Source: CAYLYU01 sp964501925
GTDB taxonomy: Bacteria; Pseudomonadota; Zetaproteobacteria; Mariprofundales; Mariprofundaceae
Direction: 5' to 3'
NCBI GenBank assembly: GCA_964501925.1
Contig: CAZCTM010000006.1
Location: 8,714 to 72,713, forward strand
DNA: 64,000 nucleotides
This document shows positions 35,562 through 45,159 of this stretch, in pieces. A program made the position numbers and the translations under genes. Below the pieces are notes generated by a model, which worked only from the letters and a program-made list of their open reading frames with translations, was not told the DNA's origin and searched no databases. Position 1 is the first letter of the stretch, and each line of letters opens with the position of its first letter.

Positions 35562-35629
35562 TATGGATGTCATCCTTCATCAAAAAAGTAGCGAAGTGTA
35601 GCCAAAACATCGGGATTGTCGAAGCTCGT

Positions 35630-37669
35630 CTATGTTTCCTGCCGTATTCCCGTATGTTTGAGCAGGGCGTCCACCGTTGGTTCTCGACCGCGAAAGTCCC
35701 TGTAGGAGTCCATAATATCCCGGCTTCCCCCAACGGCGAGCAGTCGATCGCGCAGGGCGCTGGCCATTTCCGGATCAAAGATGCCGGCCTCCTCAAAGGC
35801 GGCGAAGGCGTCCGCAGAAAGTACCTCTGCCCATTTATAGCTGTAGTAACCAGCGGCATAACCGCCGGCGAAGATGTGTGAAAAACTGTTCTGAAACCTG
35901 TTGAATTCCGGCGGAAGCAATACCGCCACCTCGCGGCGAACCTGATCAATCAGATCCTGCACACTCTGATTGCCCCACGGGTCAAATGTGGTGTGCAGCA
36001 GAAAATCGAACAGCGCGAACTCAATCTGCCGAAGCATCTGCATCCCGGCCTGGAAATTTTTTGCCCTTCTCATTTTCATGAACAGGTCTCTGGGCAGGGG
36101 TTTTCCCGTTTGGTAATGCCTGGCAAAGAGGTCCAGGACCTGACGCTGCCAGCAGTAGTTTTCCATGAACTGGCTGGGAAGCTCCACCGCATCCCAGGGC
36201 ACGCCACGAATGCCGGAAACCCCCAGTGTCTCCACCCGCGTGAGCATGTGATGAAGGCCGTGGCCAAACTCATGAAACAGGGTGATGACCTCCTCATGGG
36301 TCCATAAGGCCGGGCTGCCCTCCACCGGTGCTTCAAAGTTGCATACCAGATACGCCACGGGCCTTTGCAGGCCACCATCAGGCCGGCGCCAGCGGACGAT
36401 GCATTCATCCATCCAGGCTCCTCCACGTTTGTGGGGTCTGGCATAGGGATCGAAATAGAAGCCGGCGATCAGCTCTTGATCCGCATCATGGATGTCAAAA
36501 TAGCGGACGGTTTTATGCCAGCATGGAACATCCATGCGTTCACGGAATGTCAGACCGTAGAGTTTGCTGGCGACTTCGAACAATCCGTGGATGACCTGAT
36601 TCTCGGGAAAATAGGGCTTAAGGTCTTCCTGACGATAGGCATACCGCTGTTGTCGCAATCGTTCCGAGGCAAAGGCAATGTCCCAGGCTTCCAGGCGATC
36701 AAGGTTCAGTTCGATGGATGCAAACGTTTTCAGGTCCGAAAATTCCTTTTTGGCAACGGGTCTGCTTTTTGCCGCCAGCTCGCGCAGAAAAGTGACGACC
36801 TGTTGGGGGTCCCTCGCCATCTTGGATGCAATGGAGTATTCACCATAGTTCTCAAAACCGAGCAGACGCGCCAATTCCTGCCGACATCGTAGGGTCTCCA
36901 TGATGACTGGCGTGTTATCAAGCCTGCCTTCACTGGCCCGGGTCACGTAGGCGGTATACATCTGTCTTCGAAGCTCACGGTTTTCCGAGTTCTGCATGAA
37001 GGGAATGTAGGAGGGGGCATCAAGTGTAAAGAGCCAGCCCGGCTTGCCTGCTTTCTCGGCACGATGAGCGGCAGTTGCGCAAACGGATTCGGGAAGACCG
37101 GCAAGATCCTTCTCATCCTTGATGTGCAGCTCAAAGGCCCGGGTGGCATCCAGCAGATTCTGTTCGAATGTGGTAGCAAGTTCCGAGAGCCGCAGCTGGA
37201 TCTTCCTGAACCTTGTCTTTTTCTCCGTTGGAAGTTCCACACCACTTAGGTGGAAGTCACGCAGGGCAAGATGAACAAGCTGCTTCTGTTCCTGCTTCAG
37301 ATGCCTGAAGAACGGCCTGGAACGAAGATCCTTGATCAGGAAATAGATGGTTTCATTCTGGGAAAGTTCGGTCTCGTAGGCCGTGACCTTTTGCAATCCT
37401 GTCTGATAAGCAGGCCGCAACTCGTCGGAATCGCATACGGCATTGAGATGGCTCACCGGACCCCATACCCGATGAAGCCGCTCTTCCATCTCCTCCAGTG
37501 GCAGCATCAGCGTTGCCCATGAAGGTTCACGGATCTTGCCCAGCTTACCCAGGCGGGCCCGGTTTTCAGCAAGCACCTTTTCAAGGGCGGGGACAACGTG
37601 CTCCGGTCTGATCCGGTCGAACAGCGGGAGTTCAGCATCCAGAGATGCAAGAAGCGGGTTTGAAGCCAT
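35630..37669 (-). CDS. prlC: Oligopeptidase A (M3 zinc peptidase)
   Basis: 679 residues, cytosolic zinc metallopeptidase degrading short peptides, including cleaved signal peptides. The zinc motif HEFGH is in ITLFHEFGHGLHHML, with the third ligand Glu downstream near GVPWDAVELPSQFMENY. The start MASNPLLASLDAELPLFDRI and the length fit PrlC/OpdA. Its ATG shares one base with the hemC stop, so both are likely co-transcribed. Confidence 0.95.
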   Translation of the reverse strand: MASNPLLASLDAELPLFDRIRPEHVVPALEKVLAENRARLGKLGKIREPSWATLMLPLEEMEERLHRVWGPVSHLNAVCDSDELRPAYQTGLQKVTAYETELSQNETIYFLIKDLRSRPFFRHLKQEQKQLVHLALRDFHLSGVELPTEKKTRFRKIQLRLSELATTFEQNLLDATRAFELHIKDEKDLAGLPESVCATAAHRAEKAGKPGWLFTLDAPSYIPFMQNSENRELRRQMYTAYVTRASEGRLDNTPVIMETLRCRQELARLLGFENYGEYSIASKMARDPQQVVTFLRELAAKSRPVAKKEFSDLKTFASIELNLDRLEAWDIAFASERLRQQRYAYRQEDLKPYFPENQVIHGLFEVASKLYGLTFRERMDVPCWHKTVRYFDIHDADQELIAGFYFDPYARPHKRGGAWMDECIVRWRRPDGGLQRPVAYLVCNFEAPVEGSPALWTHEEVITLFHEFGHGLHHMLTRVETLGVSGIRGVPWDAVELPSQFMENYCWQRQVLDLFARHYQTGKPLPRDLFMKMRRAKNFQAGMQMLRQIEFALFDFLLHTTFDPWGNQSVQDLIDQVRREVAVLLPPEFNRFQNSFSHIFAGGYAAGYYSYKWAEVLSADAFAAFEEAGIFDPEMASALRDRLLAVGGSRDIMDSYRDFRGREPTVDALLKHTGIRQET

Positions 37670-38595
37670 CAGGTCTGCTGGGAATAGAGCCTGTCGAGTA
37701 TGGCTTTTCCTCCTGCAGCCAGTATCTCTTCGGCCAGTTGCCTGCCCAGGCCTGCAGCCTCGGCGCGCGAGCCGGAAACATGCCGGCGAATCATTTCAGA
37801 CCCGTCGGTTTCACCCACCAGACCTTCCAGATACAGCATGTCTCCCAGCAACGTGGCGTGACCTGCAATGGGGACCTGACAGCCACCCTCCAGCCTCGCA
37901 AGAAACGAACGCTCGGCCAGGACACATTCGGCTGTATCCTGATGATTCAGGGCATCCACAAGATCGTTGACACGGGTATCCCCGGCGCGTGTTTCCACCC
38001 CGATTGCCCCCTGGGCCACCGCCGGCAACATCTGGTTTGCATCGAAAAACACATGCATCTGATCAGCGATGCCAAGCCGGATCACACCGGCTGCAGCCAG
38101 GATGACGGCATCGACCTCCTTTCCAAGCTTGTTCAAACGCGTCTGGACATTGCCCCGGATAGGCACGAAGCTGAACCCAGGGTACCTGGCCTTTAACTGG
38201 CACACCCGTCTCAGGGATGAGGTGCCAATGCGCGCATTTCCCGGGAGGGTGGACAAATCACCACCTGTGATGGTTGCGGCTGCGTCTCTTGGATCCTCCC
38301 GCTTTAGAATGGCCCGGATGATGAGACCCTCCGGGAGTTCGGCAGGGACATCCTTCATGGAGTGAACGGCCAGATCAGCACGGTTCTCCAGCAATGCTTC
38401 TTCAATTTCCTTGGTGAACAGGCCCTTGCCACCAACCTTTGCGAGCGGGACATCCAGAATCTTGTCTCCTGTCGTTTTGATGCGGATCAGCTCGGTGGTT
38501 ACACCTTCATGCAAACGCTCAAGCTCGGCGGCAACATGTTCCGCCTGCCAGAGGGCCAATGCCGATCCTCGGGTGGCAATGCGCAGATGATTCAT
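37669..38595 (-). CDS. hemC: Porphobilinogen deaminase
   Basis: 308 residues. Polymerises four porphobilinogens to hydroxymethylbilane. The dipyrromethane-cofactor cysteine is Cys239 in LEGGCQVPIAGHA; RIATRGSALALWQAEHV, KDVPAELPEGL and TSSLRR are also intact. ATG 38595 is chosen because AGGAG lies six bases before it; the TTG at 38601 overlaps the spacer. hemD is not present downstream; prlC follows instead. Confidence 0.97.
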   Translation of the reverse strand: MNHLRIATRGSALALWQAEHVAAELERLHEGVTTELIRIKTTGDKILDVPLAKVGGKGLFTKEIEEALLENRADLAVHSMKDVPAELPEGLIIRAILKREDPRDAAATITGGDLSTLPGNARIGTSSLRRVCQLKARYPGFSFVPIRGNVQTRLNKLGKEVDAVILAAAGVIRLGIADQMHVFFDANQMLPAVAQGAIGVETRAGDTRVNDLVDALNHQDTAECVLAERSFLARLEGGCQVPIAGHATLLGDMLYLEGLVGETDGSEMIRRHVSGSRAEAAGLGRQLAEEILAAGGKAILDRLYSQQT

Positions 38596-38618
38596 GGACA
38601 ACTCCTGTACGCCACAGT

Positions 38619-39338
38619 TTACGCCCTGTCGGGCCCCAGGTCACACAGTTGACGGGCGTCATGAAAGATGGCGTCCAGCATGGATTCGCTCAGCCTGCCG
38701 GTATTCGTGTTCTGCCGGCTTGGATGGTAGCTGCAGAGAATGACCGGCATTTGGTTTATGCGAATCATTTTTCCGTGCCTGAACGCCGGTTTTGGCTTTG
38801 GCATGTCTTCTCCCAGTGCGGCAAACATCCTGAGCATTGCCTCAAAGGCCTGTCTCCCCAGAGCAACCACGACTTGGACGTGGGTGAGCAACCGGAATTC
38901 ATCCACAAGGTATGGCAGGCAATGTTCAAACTCTTCGCTCAGCGGCCTGTTATGGGGTGGTGCGCACCGCACGGCCGCAGTCATCCAGGCGGAAATCAAT
39001 CTTAATCCGTCATTCGTGTGCAAGCTTTCCGCCTGGTTGCTGAATCCGTTCCGGAAAAGGGAACGCATCAGCCACACCGAAGCACCGCCCGGCACATCAC
39101 CGGTGAACATGCGGCCGGTTCGATTGGAGCCATGGGCTGCGGGTGCCAGTCCAACGATGAGCAGACGGGCATCGGGATCACCAAATCCGGGCACAGGTTT
39201 TCCCCAGTAGTTCCATTCCGAGAAGGCACGCTTTCGCTCCCTGGCAACGTGCTTGCGGTAGATCGCCAGCCTTGGGCATCTGTGGCAGACAACAATCCTT
39301 TTCTCCAGCGCATCAAGTGCGGACAGGCGATCGGGCAT
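38619..39338 (-). CDS. Family 5 uracil-DNA glycosylase (UDGb type)
   Basis: 239 residues. Removes uracil (and in family members hypoxanthine) from DNA. Motif A reads GLAPAAHGSNRTGRMFTGD (about 64-82), characteristic of UDGb, with Ala where other families have a catalytic Asp or Asn. Motif B is CSYHPSRQNTNTGRL (about 202-216). Cysteines in VVCHRCPRL (16-24), one near 122 and one near 138 fit the 4Fe-4S cluster. It lies nine bases after pyrK on the same strand, probably as the tail of the pyr operon. Confidence 0.88.
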   Translation of the reverse strand: MPDRLSALDALEKRIVVCHRCPRLAIYRKHVARERKRAFSEWNYWGKPVPGFGDPDARLLIVGLAPAAHGSNRTGRMFTGDVPGGASVWLMRSLFRNGFSNQAESLHTNDGLRLISAWMTAAVRCAPPHNRPLSEEFEHCLPYLVDEFRLLTHVQVVVALGRQAFEAMLRMFAALGEDMPKPKPAFRHGKMIRINQMPVILCSYHPSRQNTNTGRLSESMLDAIFHDARQLCDLGPDRA

Positions 39339-39347
39339 GCCAGATGA

Positions 39348-40220
39348 TTACTGGAATTCGGGAAGGATCTCAGCGGGGAAGACAGGTCCATCCACACATA
39401 CGCGCCGGTAATGCTCTCTCCCGTTTTCAATCGTCCTGACCACACAACCGGCACAGCCACCGACACCACAGGCCATGTACTCTTCCAGACTCAACTGGGC
39501 AGGAATATCAAAATTCCTGGCAAGCCTGGCTGTGGCCTGCAGCATGGCACGCGGACCACAGGCAAGAATCATGCAGCGTTTTCGCTCGCTTGAGTTCAAT
39601 GCCTCGAGGTATGCTGCCCCCAGATCCGTCACAAATCCCTTGTGGCAACCGTAAAAATCACTGTTGGAGGCGAGGCGGGAAGGTATGCCCCATTCTTCCA
39701 GGGTGCTGATACCCAGAATGGTGTTGCCGATGATGCCGGGAAGCAGAAGGCCGGACGGTTTGAGGGCAAACGGGAATGCGGTCTCGGAGCCTGCAAAGAG
39801 CACAATGTCTGACTTCTCCCTGAGGGCCTGGGCGGCGAAAATCATGGGGGGGATTCCAACCCCGCCACCAATGCAAATGTAACGTCTTGAAAGGTCGGAA
39901 AGGTCAAAGGGATGGCCCACCGGCCCCAGGAGGCTCAACGCCTCTCCGGATTTCCGTTGGGACAGTTCTTTCGTGCCCTTGCCGACAACCTTGATCAGGA
40001 GATCAAGCCTTCCCTGCTCAGGATTGACGCTCATGATGGAGATGGGTCTGCGCATGAGGCGTTTTTCAGAGACGCGAACATGCACAAACTGGCCGGGTTC
40101 GGCGTTGCCGGCAATCCTTGGAGCACTGAGTCTCAGGATAAACTGCCCCCCCTGCTTGGCGGCGTTGACAATGATTTCTGCCTTTTCCTCGTAGATTGTG
40201 TTTCGATGCGCTTCAGGCAC
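39348..40220 (-). CDS. pyrK: Dihydroorotate dehydrogenase electron transfer subunit-like protein
   Basis: About 290 residues from GTG 40220, which overlaps pyrC; TTG 40244 is an alternative and neither has a strong ribosome binding site. FAD domain with RRPISIMSVN, NAD domain with CIGGGVGIPPMIFAA, and a C-terminal 2Fe-2S site in CGVGGCAGCVVR plus a later Cys (about 255-280). This is the PyrK architecture, passing electrons from the dihydroorotate dehydrogenase FMN subunit to NAD. The PyrD partner is not in the window. Confidence 0.87.
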   Translation of the reverse strand: MPEAHRNTIYEEKAEIIVNAAKQGGQFILRLSAPRIAGNAEPGQFVHVRVSEKRLMRRPISIMSVNPEQGRLDLLIKVVGKGTKELSQRKSGEALSLLGPVGHPFDLSDLSRRYICIGGGVGIPPMIFAAQALREKSDIVLFAGSETAFPFALKPSGLLLPGIIGNTILGISTLEEWGIPSRLASNSDFYGCHKGFVTDLGAAYLEALNSSERKRCMILACGPRAMLQATARLARNFDIPAQLSLEEYMACGVGGCAGCVVRTIENGREHYRRVCVDGPVFPAEILPEFQ

Positions 40221-41502
40221 GGATTTCGCCGTTGTCAAATACAAGCCTTCCCCGGCTGATGGTATGGGTCACCTTGCCGGTCATTTCCGACCCATGCCAC
40301 GGTGTGTTCTTGGACTTTGAATGCAGGGCATTGCGATCCAGCGTCCATACCGCTGCGGGGTCGAAAATCGTAATATCAGCCGGTCTGCCAACGGAAAGAG
40401 TCCCGAGATCAAGGTCGAGAAGACGGGCAGGATTCACGGTCATCTTGGCAATAAGCTCGCTCATGGAGAGAATCCCTTTCCGCACCAGATCCAGTGAGAC
40501 GGGCAGCATGGTCTCCAGTCCTACTATGCCAAAGGCCGCACAGGAGAGTCCGCAGCGCTTGTCATCCTCGTGGTGGGGGGCATGGTCTGTGGCAATCACG
40601 TCAATGGATCCGTCTTTCAGGCCTTCCACAACGGCCAGCCGGTCTTCCTCGGTTCTGAGCGGGGGATTCATCTTGGCATCGGCATTAAATCCCAGGAGCG
40701 CTTCCTCGGTCAGCGCAAAATGATGAGGTGCGGCTTCCGCTGAAACCTTCAATCCCCTGGCCTTGGCCTGGCGAACAAGTTCGACACTTCTTCTGGAAGA
40801 AATATGGGCGACGTGATAACGGCTGTCCACGAGTTCAGCAAGCATGATATCCCGGGCCACCATCGCATCTTCCCCTTCCACAGGCATGCCAGCCACACCC
40901 AGCTGAGTGGATACCCAGCCCTCGTTGGCAACCCCGTGTCGGGTCAGCTGGAGTTCTTCGGCATGCTGAATGATCAGGTAATCGAAGCTTGATGCATATT
41001 CCATGGCCTTGCGCATGACACCAGCATGCCAGATCGGCATGCCGTCATCCGAGAAGGCCACCGCCCCGGCACGTTTCAGGTCCCTCATTTCCGTCAGATG
41101 CTTTCCCTCAAGGCCAAGTGTGACAGCCCCAATCGGATAAAGGCGACACAATCCCGTGCGACGGGCACGATCAATCACCTGTTCGATGACGGCAGCATGA
41201 TCCAGTCTGGGTCGCGTGTTCGGCATGCAGCACATGGTGGTGACACCCCCTGCTACAGCGGCCCTGGAACCGGATTCGATGTCTTCTTTCCACTCCTCGC
41301 CCGGTTCGCGCAGATGCACATGCATGTCAATCAGGCCAGGGCATACAATCAACCCCTTGGCGTCTATCACACGACTGGCTTTGGCTTCATGGTTGCCTAT
41401 GGCGGAGATACGACCGTTCTCCACCCGGATGTTGACGGGTTCATCCACACCATTGGCGGGGTCAATGACGTGTCCCCCCTGGATCAGAAGGGTTTCACTC
41501 AT
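40213..41502 (-). CDS. pyrC: Dihydroorotase, class I
   Basis: 429 residues. Cyclises carbamoyl aspartate to dihydroorotate. Both zinc motifs are intact: DMHVHLREPGEEWKEDIESG with HxH (near residues 57-75), and DHAPHHEDDK with the catalytic Asp (about 304-313). HISSRRSVELV supplies a His ligand. It is therefore not one of the inactive PyrC-prime proteins that accompany pyrB in pseudomonads. ATG 41502 overlaps the pyrB stop (ATGA). Confidence 0.95.
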   Translation of the reverse strand: MSETLLIQGGHVIDPANGVDEPVNIRVENGRISAIGNHEAKASRVIDAKGLIVCPGLIDMHVHLREPGEEWKEDIESGSRAAVAGGVTTMCCMPNTRPRLDHAAVIEQVIDRARRTGLCRLYPIGAVTLGLEGKHLTEMRDLKRAGAVAFSDDGMPIWHAGVMRKAMEYASSFDYLIIQHAEELQLTRHGVANEGWVSTQLGVAGMPVEGEDAMVARDIMLAELVDSRYHVAHISSRRSVELVRQAKARGLKVSAEAAPHHFALTEEALLGFNADAKMNPPLRTEEDRLAVVEGLKDGSIDVIATDHAPHHEDDKRCGLSCAAFGIVGLETMLPVSLDLVRKGILSMSELIAKMTVNPARLLDLDLGTLSVGRPADITIFDPAAVWTLDRNALHSKSKNTPWHGSEMTGKVTHTISRGRLVFDNGEIRA

Positions 41503-42494
41503 GACCACAAGTCCCTCTGTGAGGCCATGTTGACATCCTTTCTTCGGACATTGCGTTTGTTGCCCGGGGAGTGCGTTCCACCACACAGGGCTGTAAGAAC
41601 GGCCATGCGTACGGCTACACCGTTCTCTACCTGATCGAGGATTCGACTTTTCTCGCCATCCGCGACATCCGTGGCGATTTCAACCCCCCGGTTCATGGGT
41701 CCCGGGTGCAGTACCAGGGTTGTATCCCCGGCCTTTTGCAAACGCCGGGCCGTCAATCCATAAGCCTCATGGTATTCGCGGATGGAGGGGAAACAGCATT
41801 CGGACTCCAGGCGCTCATTCTGAACTCTTAGCATGTACAGGGCATCGGTCCCCGGAATCGCGGCGTCAAAATCATGAAAAACCTCACAGCCAAAATGATC
41901 CACGTGTTTCGGGAGCAGGGTTTTTGGTGCCACAAGCCGGATGCGATACCCCATCTTCTTCGCTGCCAGCAGATGGGACTTGGCCACGCGGGAGTGGGCA
42001 ATATCTCCGACCATGGTAATGACCTTGCCTTCGATCCTGCCCCAGTTCTGCCTCAACGTCAGCAGGTCGGTAAGCACCTGGGTTGGGTGTTCATGTTCGC
42101 CATCGCCGGCATTCACGACCGCGGAGTCTTTCAGGAACCGGGCGAGAAAATGACAGGCACCCGCAAGACTGTGGCGCATAACCAGCACGTCCGGACGCAT
42201 GGCCTGAAGCGTGAAGGCCGTATCGAGCAGGGTTTCTCCTTTCTTTGTGGCGCTGGTTGAGGCGGAGATATTGATGACATCGGCCGAAAGCCGTTTGCCG
42301 GCCAGTTCGAAACTGGTTCGTGTCCGGGTGGATGTTTCAAAAAAGATGTTGATCACGGTTTTGCCCCTGAGCGTGGGGGCTTTTTTGACGGGGCGGCGGG
42401 ACAATTCGTAAAAGGACTGGCCCAGCCTGACAAGATAATCGATCTGTTCACGGTCCAGTTCCGCAATACCGAGAAGGTGACGTATTGGTTTCAT
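41499..42494 (-). CDS. pyrB: Aspartate carbamoyltransferase catalytic chain
   Basis: 331 residues. Committed step of pyrimidine synthesis. Carbamoyl-phosphate loop FFETSTRTRTSFELA (about 52-66), HPTQVLTDL (about 136-144) and LHPGPMNRGVEI near the C-terminus are intact. ATG 42494 is chosen because GGAGGG lies four bases upstream; the GTG at 42512 would add six residues. No pyrI is seen. The order pyrR-pyrB-pyrC is like that of pseudomonads and relatives. Confidence 0.96.
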   Translation of the reverse strand: MKPIRHLLGIAELDREQIDYLVRLGQSFYELSRRPVKKAPTLRGKTVINIFFETSTRTRTSFELAGKRLSADVINISASTSATKKGETLLDTAFTLQAMRPDVLVMRHSLAGACHFLARFLKDSAVVNAGDGEHEHPTQVLTDLLTLRQNWGRIEGKVITMVGDIAHSRVAKSHLLAAKKMGYRIRLVAPKTLLPKHVDHFGCEVFHDFDAAIPGTDALYMLRVQNERLESECCFPSIREYHEAYGLTARRLQKAGDTTLVLHPGPMNRGVEIATDVADGEKSRILDQVENGVAVRMAVLTALCGGTHSPGNKRNVRRKDVNMASQRDLWS

Positions 42495-42531
42495 GGCACC
42501 CTCCACACCCATTATTTCGGCAAGCCAAGAC

Positions 42532-43044
42532 TCATGTTCTTACCCGATATTGCTCAATGCGCCAGCCCGGATCATCCCATGCCAGCTTTACCGAAACATC
42601 GGGGGGCAGCGCATGATAAAGGCCCGTCACGGTCGCGGCGATGGGGAGTTCCCTGCCACCACGATCAAGCAGGACGGCAAGCTTGATGCTCGCCGGCCGG
42701 CCGTAATCAAAGATTTCTCCCAGGGCCGCCCGAATGGTGCGTCCAGTATAGATCACATCATCGATCAGCCAGATATGCTTATCGTCCAGGTCGAAGGGAA
42801 TGTGACTAGGATGCACTTCCGGATTGGGCCCGATGGTGCTGAGATCGTCCCGATAAAAGCTGATATCAAGATCCCCCCGATGAACCATGCAGCCTTCATG
42901 TTTCAGGCGTTCCTGAAGGGCATCGGCAACCCTTGCGCCTCCCCGCTGAATGCCGATCAGATAGACCTCCCCGGCCTTCATGGCCGTGGCCATCCGGTCG
43001 ATGGCGTCTTCAATTTCCGAGGCTGTAAAGAGGACTTCATTCAT
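42532..43044 (-). CDS. pyrR: PyrR: pyr regulatory protein / uracil phosphoribosyltransferase
   Basis: 170 residues. Phosphoribosyltransferase fold with the PRPP loop IWLIDDVIYTGRTIRAAL (about 93-110) and the GIQRGGARVADALQ segment. In Gram-positives PyrR regulates pyr attenuation; in proteobacterial pyrR-pyrB-pyrC clusters its role may be regulation or uracil salvage. ATG 43044 overlaps the ruvX stop (ATGA); the longer ORF to 43245 only runs through ruvX. I see no convincing PyrR-type attenuator in the 37 bases before pyrB. Confidence 0.93.
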   Translation of the reverse strand: MNEVLFTASEIEDAIDRMATAMKAGEVYLIGIQRGGARVADALQERLKHEGCMVHRGDLDISFYRDDLSTIGPNPEVHPSHIPFDLDDKHIWLIDDVIYTGRTIRAALGEIFDYGRPASIKLAVLLDRGGRELPIAATVTGLYHALPPDVSVKLAWDDPGWRIEQYRVRT

Positions 43045-43505
43045 GACCCAAGTCCCGGGTTTGCGGCAATGAAATCCTCCAGAATGATGGCTGCGGCTGT
43101 CTGGTCGATCAGCCTGGCGATTTTTTCTTCTTTCAGCCCCCGTTCGCGCAGACGTTCCCTTGCAGACCATGAGCTGAGACGCTCGTCCCAAAGAAAGAGG
43201 GGAAGATCCGTGATTTTTTGAAGCTGTGCGGCAACTGTTCTGCAATCAGCGGCCTGCGGGCCTTCACTGCCATCCATGTTTTTGGCCAGGCCCACGACGA
43301 TGCCCTTGCAGTCATACTTTCGGGCAATCTTCAGCACGTCCTGCTGCCATTCCTTGTGCTGCCGGCAGAGTCTAGCCATGCCATGACAGGACAGGCCAAG
43401 GCTGTCCGAAACGGCCACACCGATATGCCGGCTGCCAATATCTAAACTGAGCAATGGAAGCTTTGGTAAAGGCTTGTTAGTGGTTGAGCAAGATGTGACG
43501 GTCAT
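43041..43505 (-). CDS. ruvX: Putative pre-16S rRNA nuclease YqgF
   Basis: 154 residues, RNase H-like fold. LLSLDIGSRHIGVAVSDSLG (about 18-37) carries the first catalytic Asp; IVVGLAKNMDGSEGPQA and LFLWDERLSSWSARERL carry the other motif residues; the final Asp is in LIDQTAAAIIL. YqgF acts in 16S rRNA 5' end processing. ATG 43505 lies inside the end of the upstream reductase gene (29-base overlap), the only ATG available. Confidence 0.92.
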   Translation of the reverse strand: MTVTSCSTTNKPLPKLPLLSLDIGSRHIGVAVSDSLGLSCHGMARLCRQHKEWQQDVLKIARKYDCKGIVVGLAKNMDGSEGPQAADCRTVAAQLQKITDLPLFLWDERLSSWSARERLRERGLKEEKIARLIDQTAAAIILEDFIAANPGLGS

Positions 43506-44196
43506 CAAAACCAAGATTCTGCAGCGTTTCCCGGCAAGAGTCCACCATGGCACTCATCCCAGCCAGGCATGCCGTGGCATTGGATCCGTCCGGTGCATCC
43601 ACACGGATGGCATCCTGAACATATCCGATGGTACCGTCCCAGTTGTTTCTGCTCAGGGTTACAGAGACGCTTACCTGGATATTGTGTTCACTCAGGGACT
43701 CAAACTCATCCGTCAACAGGTGATGAAGGGGGGTCAGGAAGCCTGCGTAGATGGCCACCTTGCCAAAATCCTGCCGCCTTCTGATGATGGATCGCCAGAT
43801 GGACCGAAGGGGGGCGATGCCCGTCCCGACACCGATGAGGTAGATATCCCTGTGCTCATGACCGGTCAGGTCGTATCCCCTTCCCATGGGGCCTTCCACC
43901 TCAACCAGCGCCCCCTCTTCCAGATCGGTCAGCAGTCGAGCGATACCGTCCACCCGCTTGATGACAAATTCAAAGTGGTTACGCTCTTCGGGTTCGGTGG
44001 CAATGGCAAAGTAGGCGGGAGCGGGATGTTTCAGGCCGGGAAGTCCAAGACGCACGTACTGCCCGCAAATGAATGGAGGCAGTTGTTCACCCTTGATGGA
44101 CTGAAGATCGAGTTTGACCACCAGGTCCTCGCATTCCGGGCTGGTCAGCCGGATGTTCGATTTTACCTTCATGTGATACGAGGAAAAACGCTTCAA
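43477..44196 (-). CDS. FAD/NAD(P)-binding oxidoreductase of the ferredoxin reductase type
   Basis: 239 residues. FAD domain with FICGQYVRLGLPG and AYFAIATEP (about 42-72) and an NAD domain with YLIGVGTGIAPLRSIWRS (about 118-135), as in PyrK/FNR-type reductases, but without a C-terminal iron-sulfur motif. The TTG 44196 start is supported by CAGGAG six bases upstream; the internal ATG 44172 has none. It is the first gene of the minus-strand run that continues into ruvX and pyr genes. The redox partner is unknown. Confidence 0.82.
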   Translation of the reverse strand: MKRFSSYHMKVKSNIRLTSPECEDLVVKLDLQSIKGEQLPPFICGQYVRLGLPGLKHPAPAYFAIATEPEERNHFEFVIKRVDGIARLLTDLEEGALVEVEGPMGRGYDLTGHEHRDIYLIGVGTGIAPLRSIWRSIIRRRQDFGKVAIYAGFLTPLHHLLTDEFESLSEHNIQVSVSVTLSRNNWDGTIGYVQDAIRVDAPDGSNATACLAGMSAMVDSCRETLQNLGFDDRHILLNH

Positions 44197-44307
44197 GTCA
44201 GCTCCTGATCAGGATGGACTAAACCGGTCCATGGGCATTGATGATGTATTTCATATAAAGTGTACCACGAAATGACAGGATAGAATTGCAACCGAGGTGG
44301 CAAAATT

Positions 44308-45159
44308 ATGCAAGTGGAAACCTTACTGGAGATGAAAGTTCCCGCCGACAGCATTTCCGAGCCATCCTTTATTCACATCACCCGGAGTTTGAATGCGGTG
44401 GGATACTGTGAACAGAAAGATGAAGCAGATGGCAGGGAGTTTCGAATTGCCTGGTTCCGTATGGATGGGGATGCCAAGTTGACGAGGGCGCGCATTGTTG
44501 CCTCCGCCTTGCTGGCCGGAGTTTGTTCAGAGGACATCGAGGTGCAAACCCTGGATGATCATTGGGAGAGTGCCTGGAAAACGGACTGGAAGCCGGTTGA
44601 AACAGGTGAACGATTGCGGATACGGCCCTCATTCTGTGGGCCGGTGAGCGATGACAGGATTGAAGTTGTCTTGGATCCCGGCATGGCTTTTGGTACCGGC
44701 CAGCACGCGACAACGAGACTGTGTCTTGCGGCCATTGAACAAATCTGCAGCGATCATGCGCCGCAATCCATGTTGGATATGGGGTGTGGTTCCGGTCTTC
44801 TGGCCATTGCTGCTGCCAAGCTGGGCGTGCCCCATATCGTCGCCATGGATCATGATCCCGTCGCCATTGAGGTTGCCAGAGAGAATGCGGCGATCAACAA
44901 GGTCAAGATCCGGTTCGAACTTGGAGATGCTCCGCCGAATCGGAAATTTGATCTTGTTGTTGCCAACATCCTGGCAAATCCCCTGATTGAAATGGCTTCA
45001 GCCCTGGCGGCCAGCACAGGGCAGTACCTCGTCCTTTCCGGCTTGATGGAATCCCAGCTCGAAGATGTCAGCCGCCCGTATCTTGCGTCGGGTCTGCATA
45101 TCACAAAGGTGGAGCGGGAATCCGAATGGGCTCTGATCGAGCTTCAGCCCGTCACTTGA
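44308..45159 (+). CDS. prmA: Ribosomal protein L11 methyltransferase
   Basis: 283 residues. Methylates L11. The N-terminal substrate-recognition domain (1-90) has WESAWKTDWKP; the SAM domain has the family hallmark VLDPGMAFGTGQHATTRLCL (about 127-146), motif I MLDMGCGSGLLAIAAAKLG and the post-motif VVANILANPLIEM. The ATG is preceded by an AGGTGG-like site. Its 3' end overlaps the convergent coaD by eight bases. The 111 bases upstream show TATAAA at 44254-44259 but no well-spaced -35. Confidence 0.95.
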   Translation: MQVETLLEMKVPADSISEPSFIHITRSLNAVGYCEQKDEADGREFRIAWFRMDGDAKLTRARIVASALLAGVCSEDIEVQTLDDHWESAWKTDWKPVETGERLRIRPSFCGPVSDDRIEVVLDPGMAFGTGQHATTRLCLAAIEQICSDHAPQSMLDMGCGSGLLAIAAAKLGVPHIVAMDHDPVAIEVARENAAINKVKIRFELGDAPPNRKFDLVVANILANPLIEMASALAASTGQYLVLSGLMESQLEDVSRPYLASGLHITKVERESEWALIELQPVT

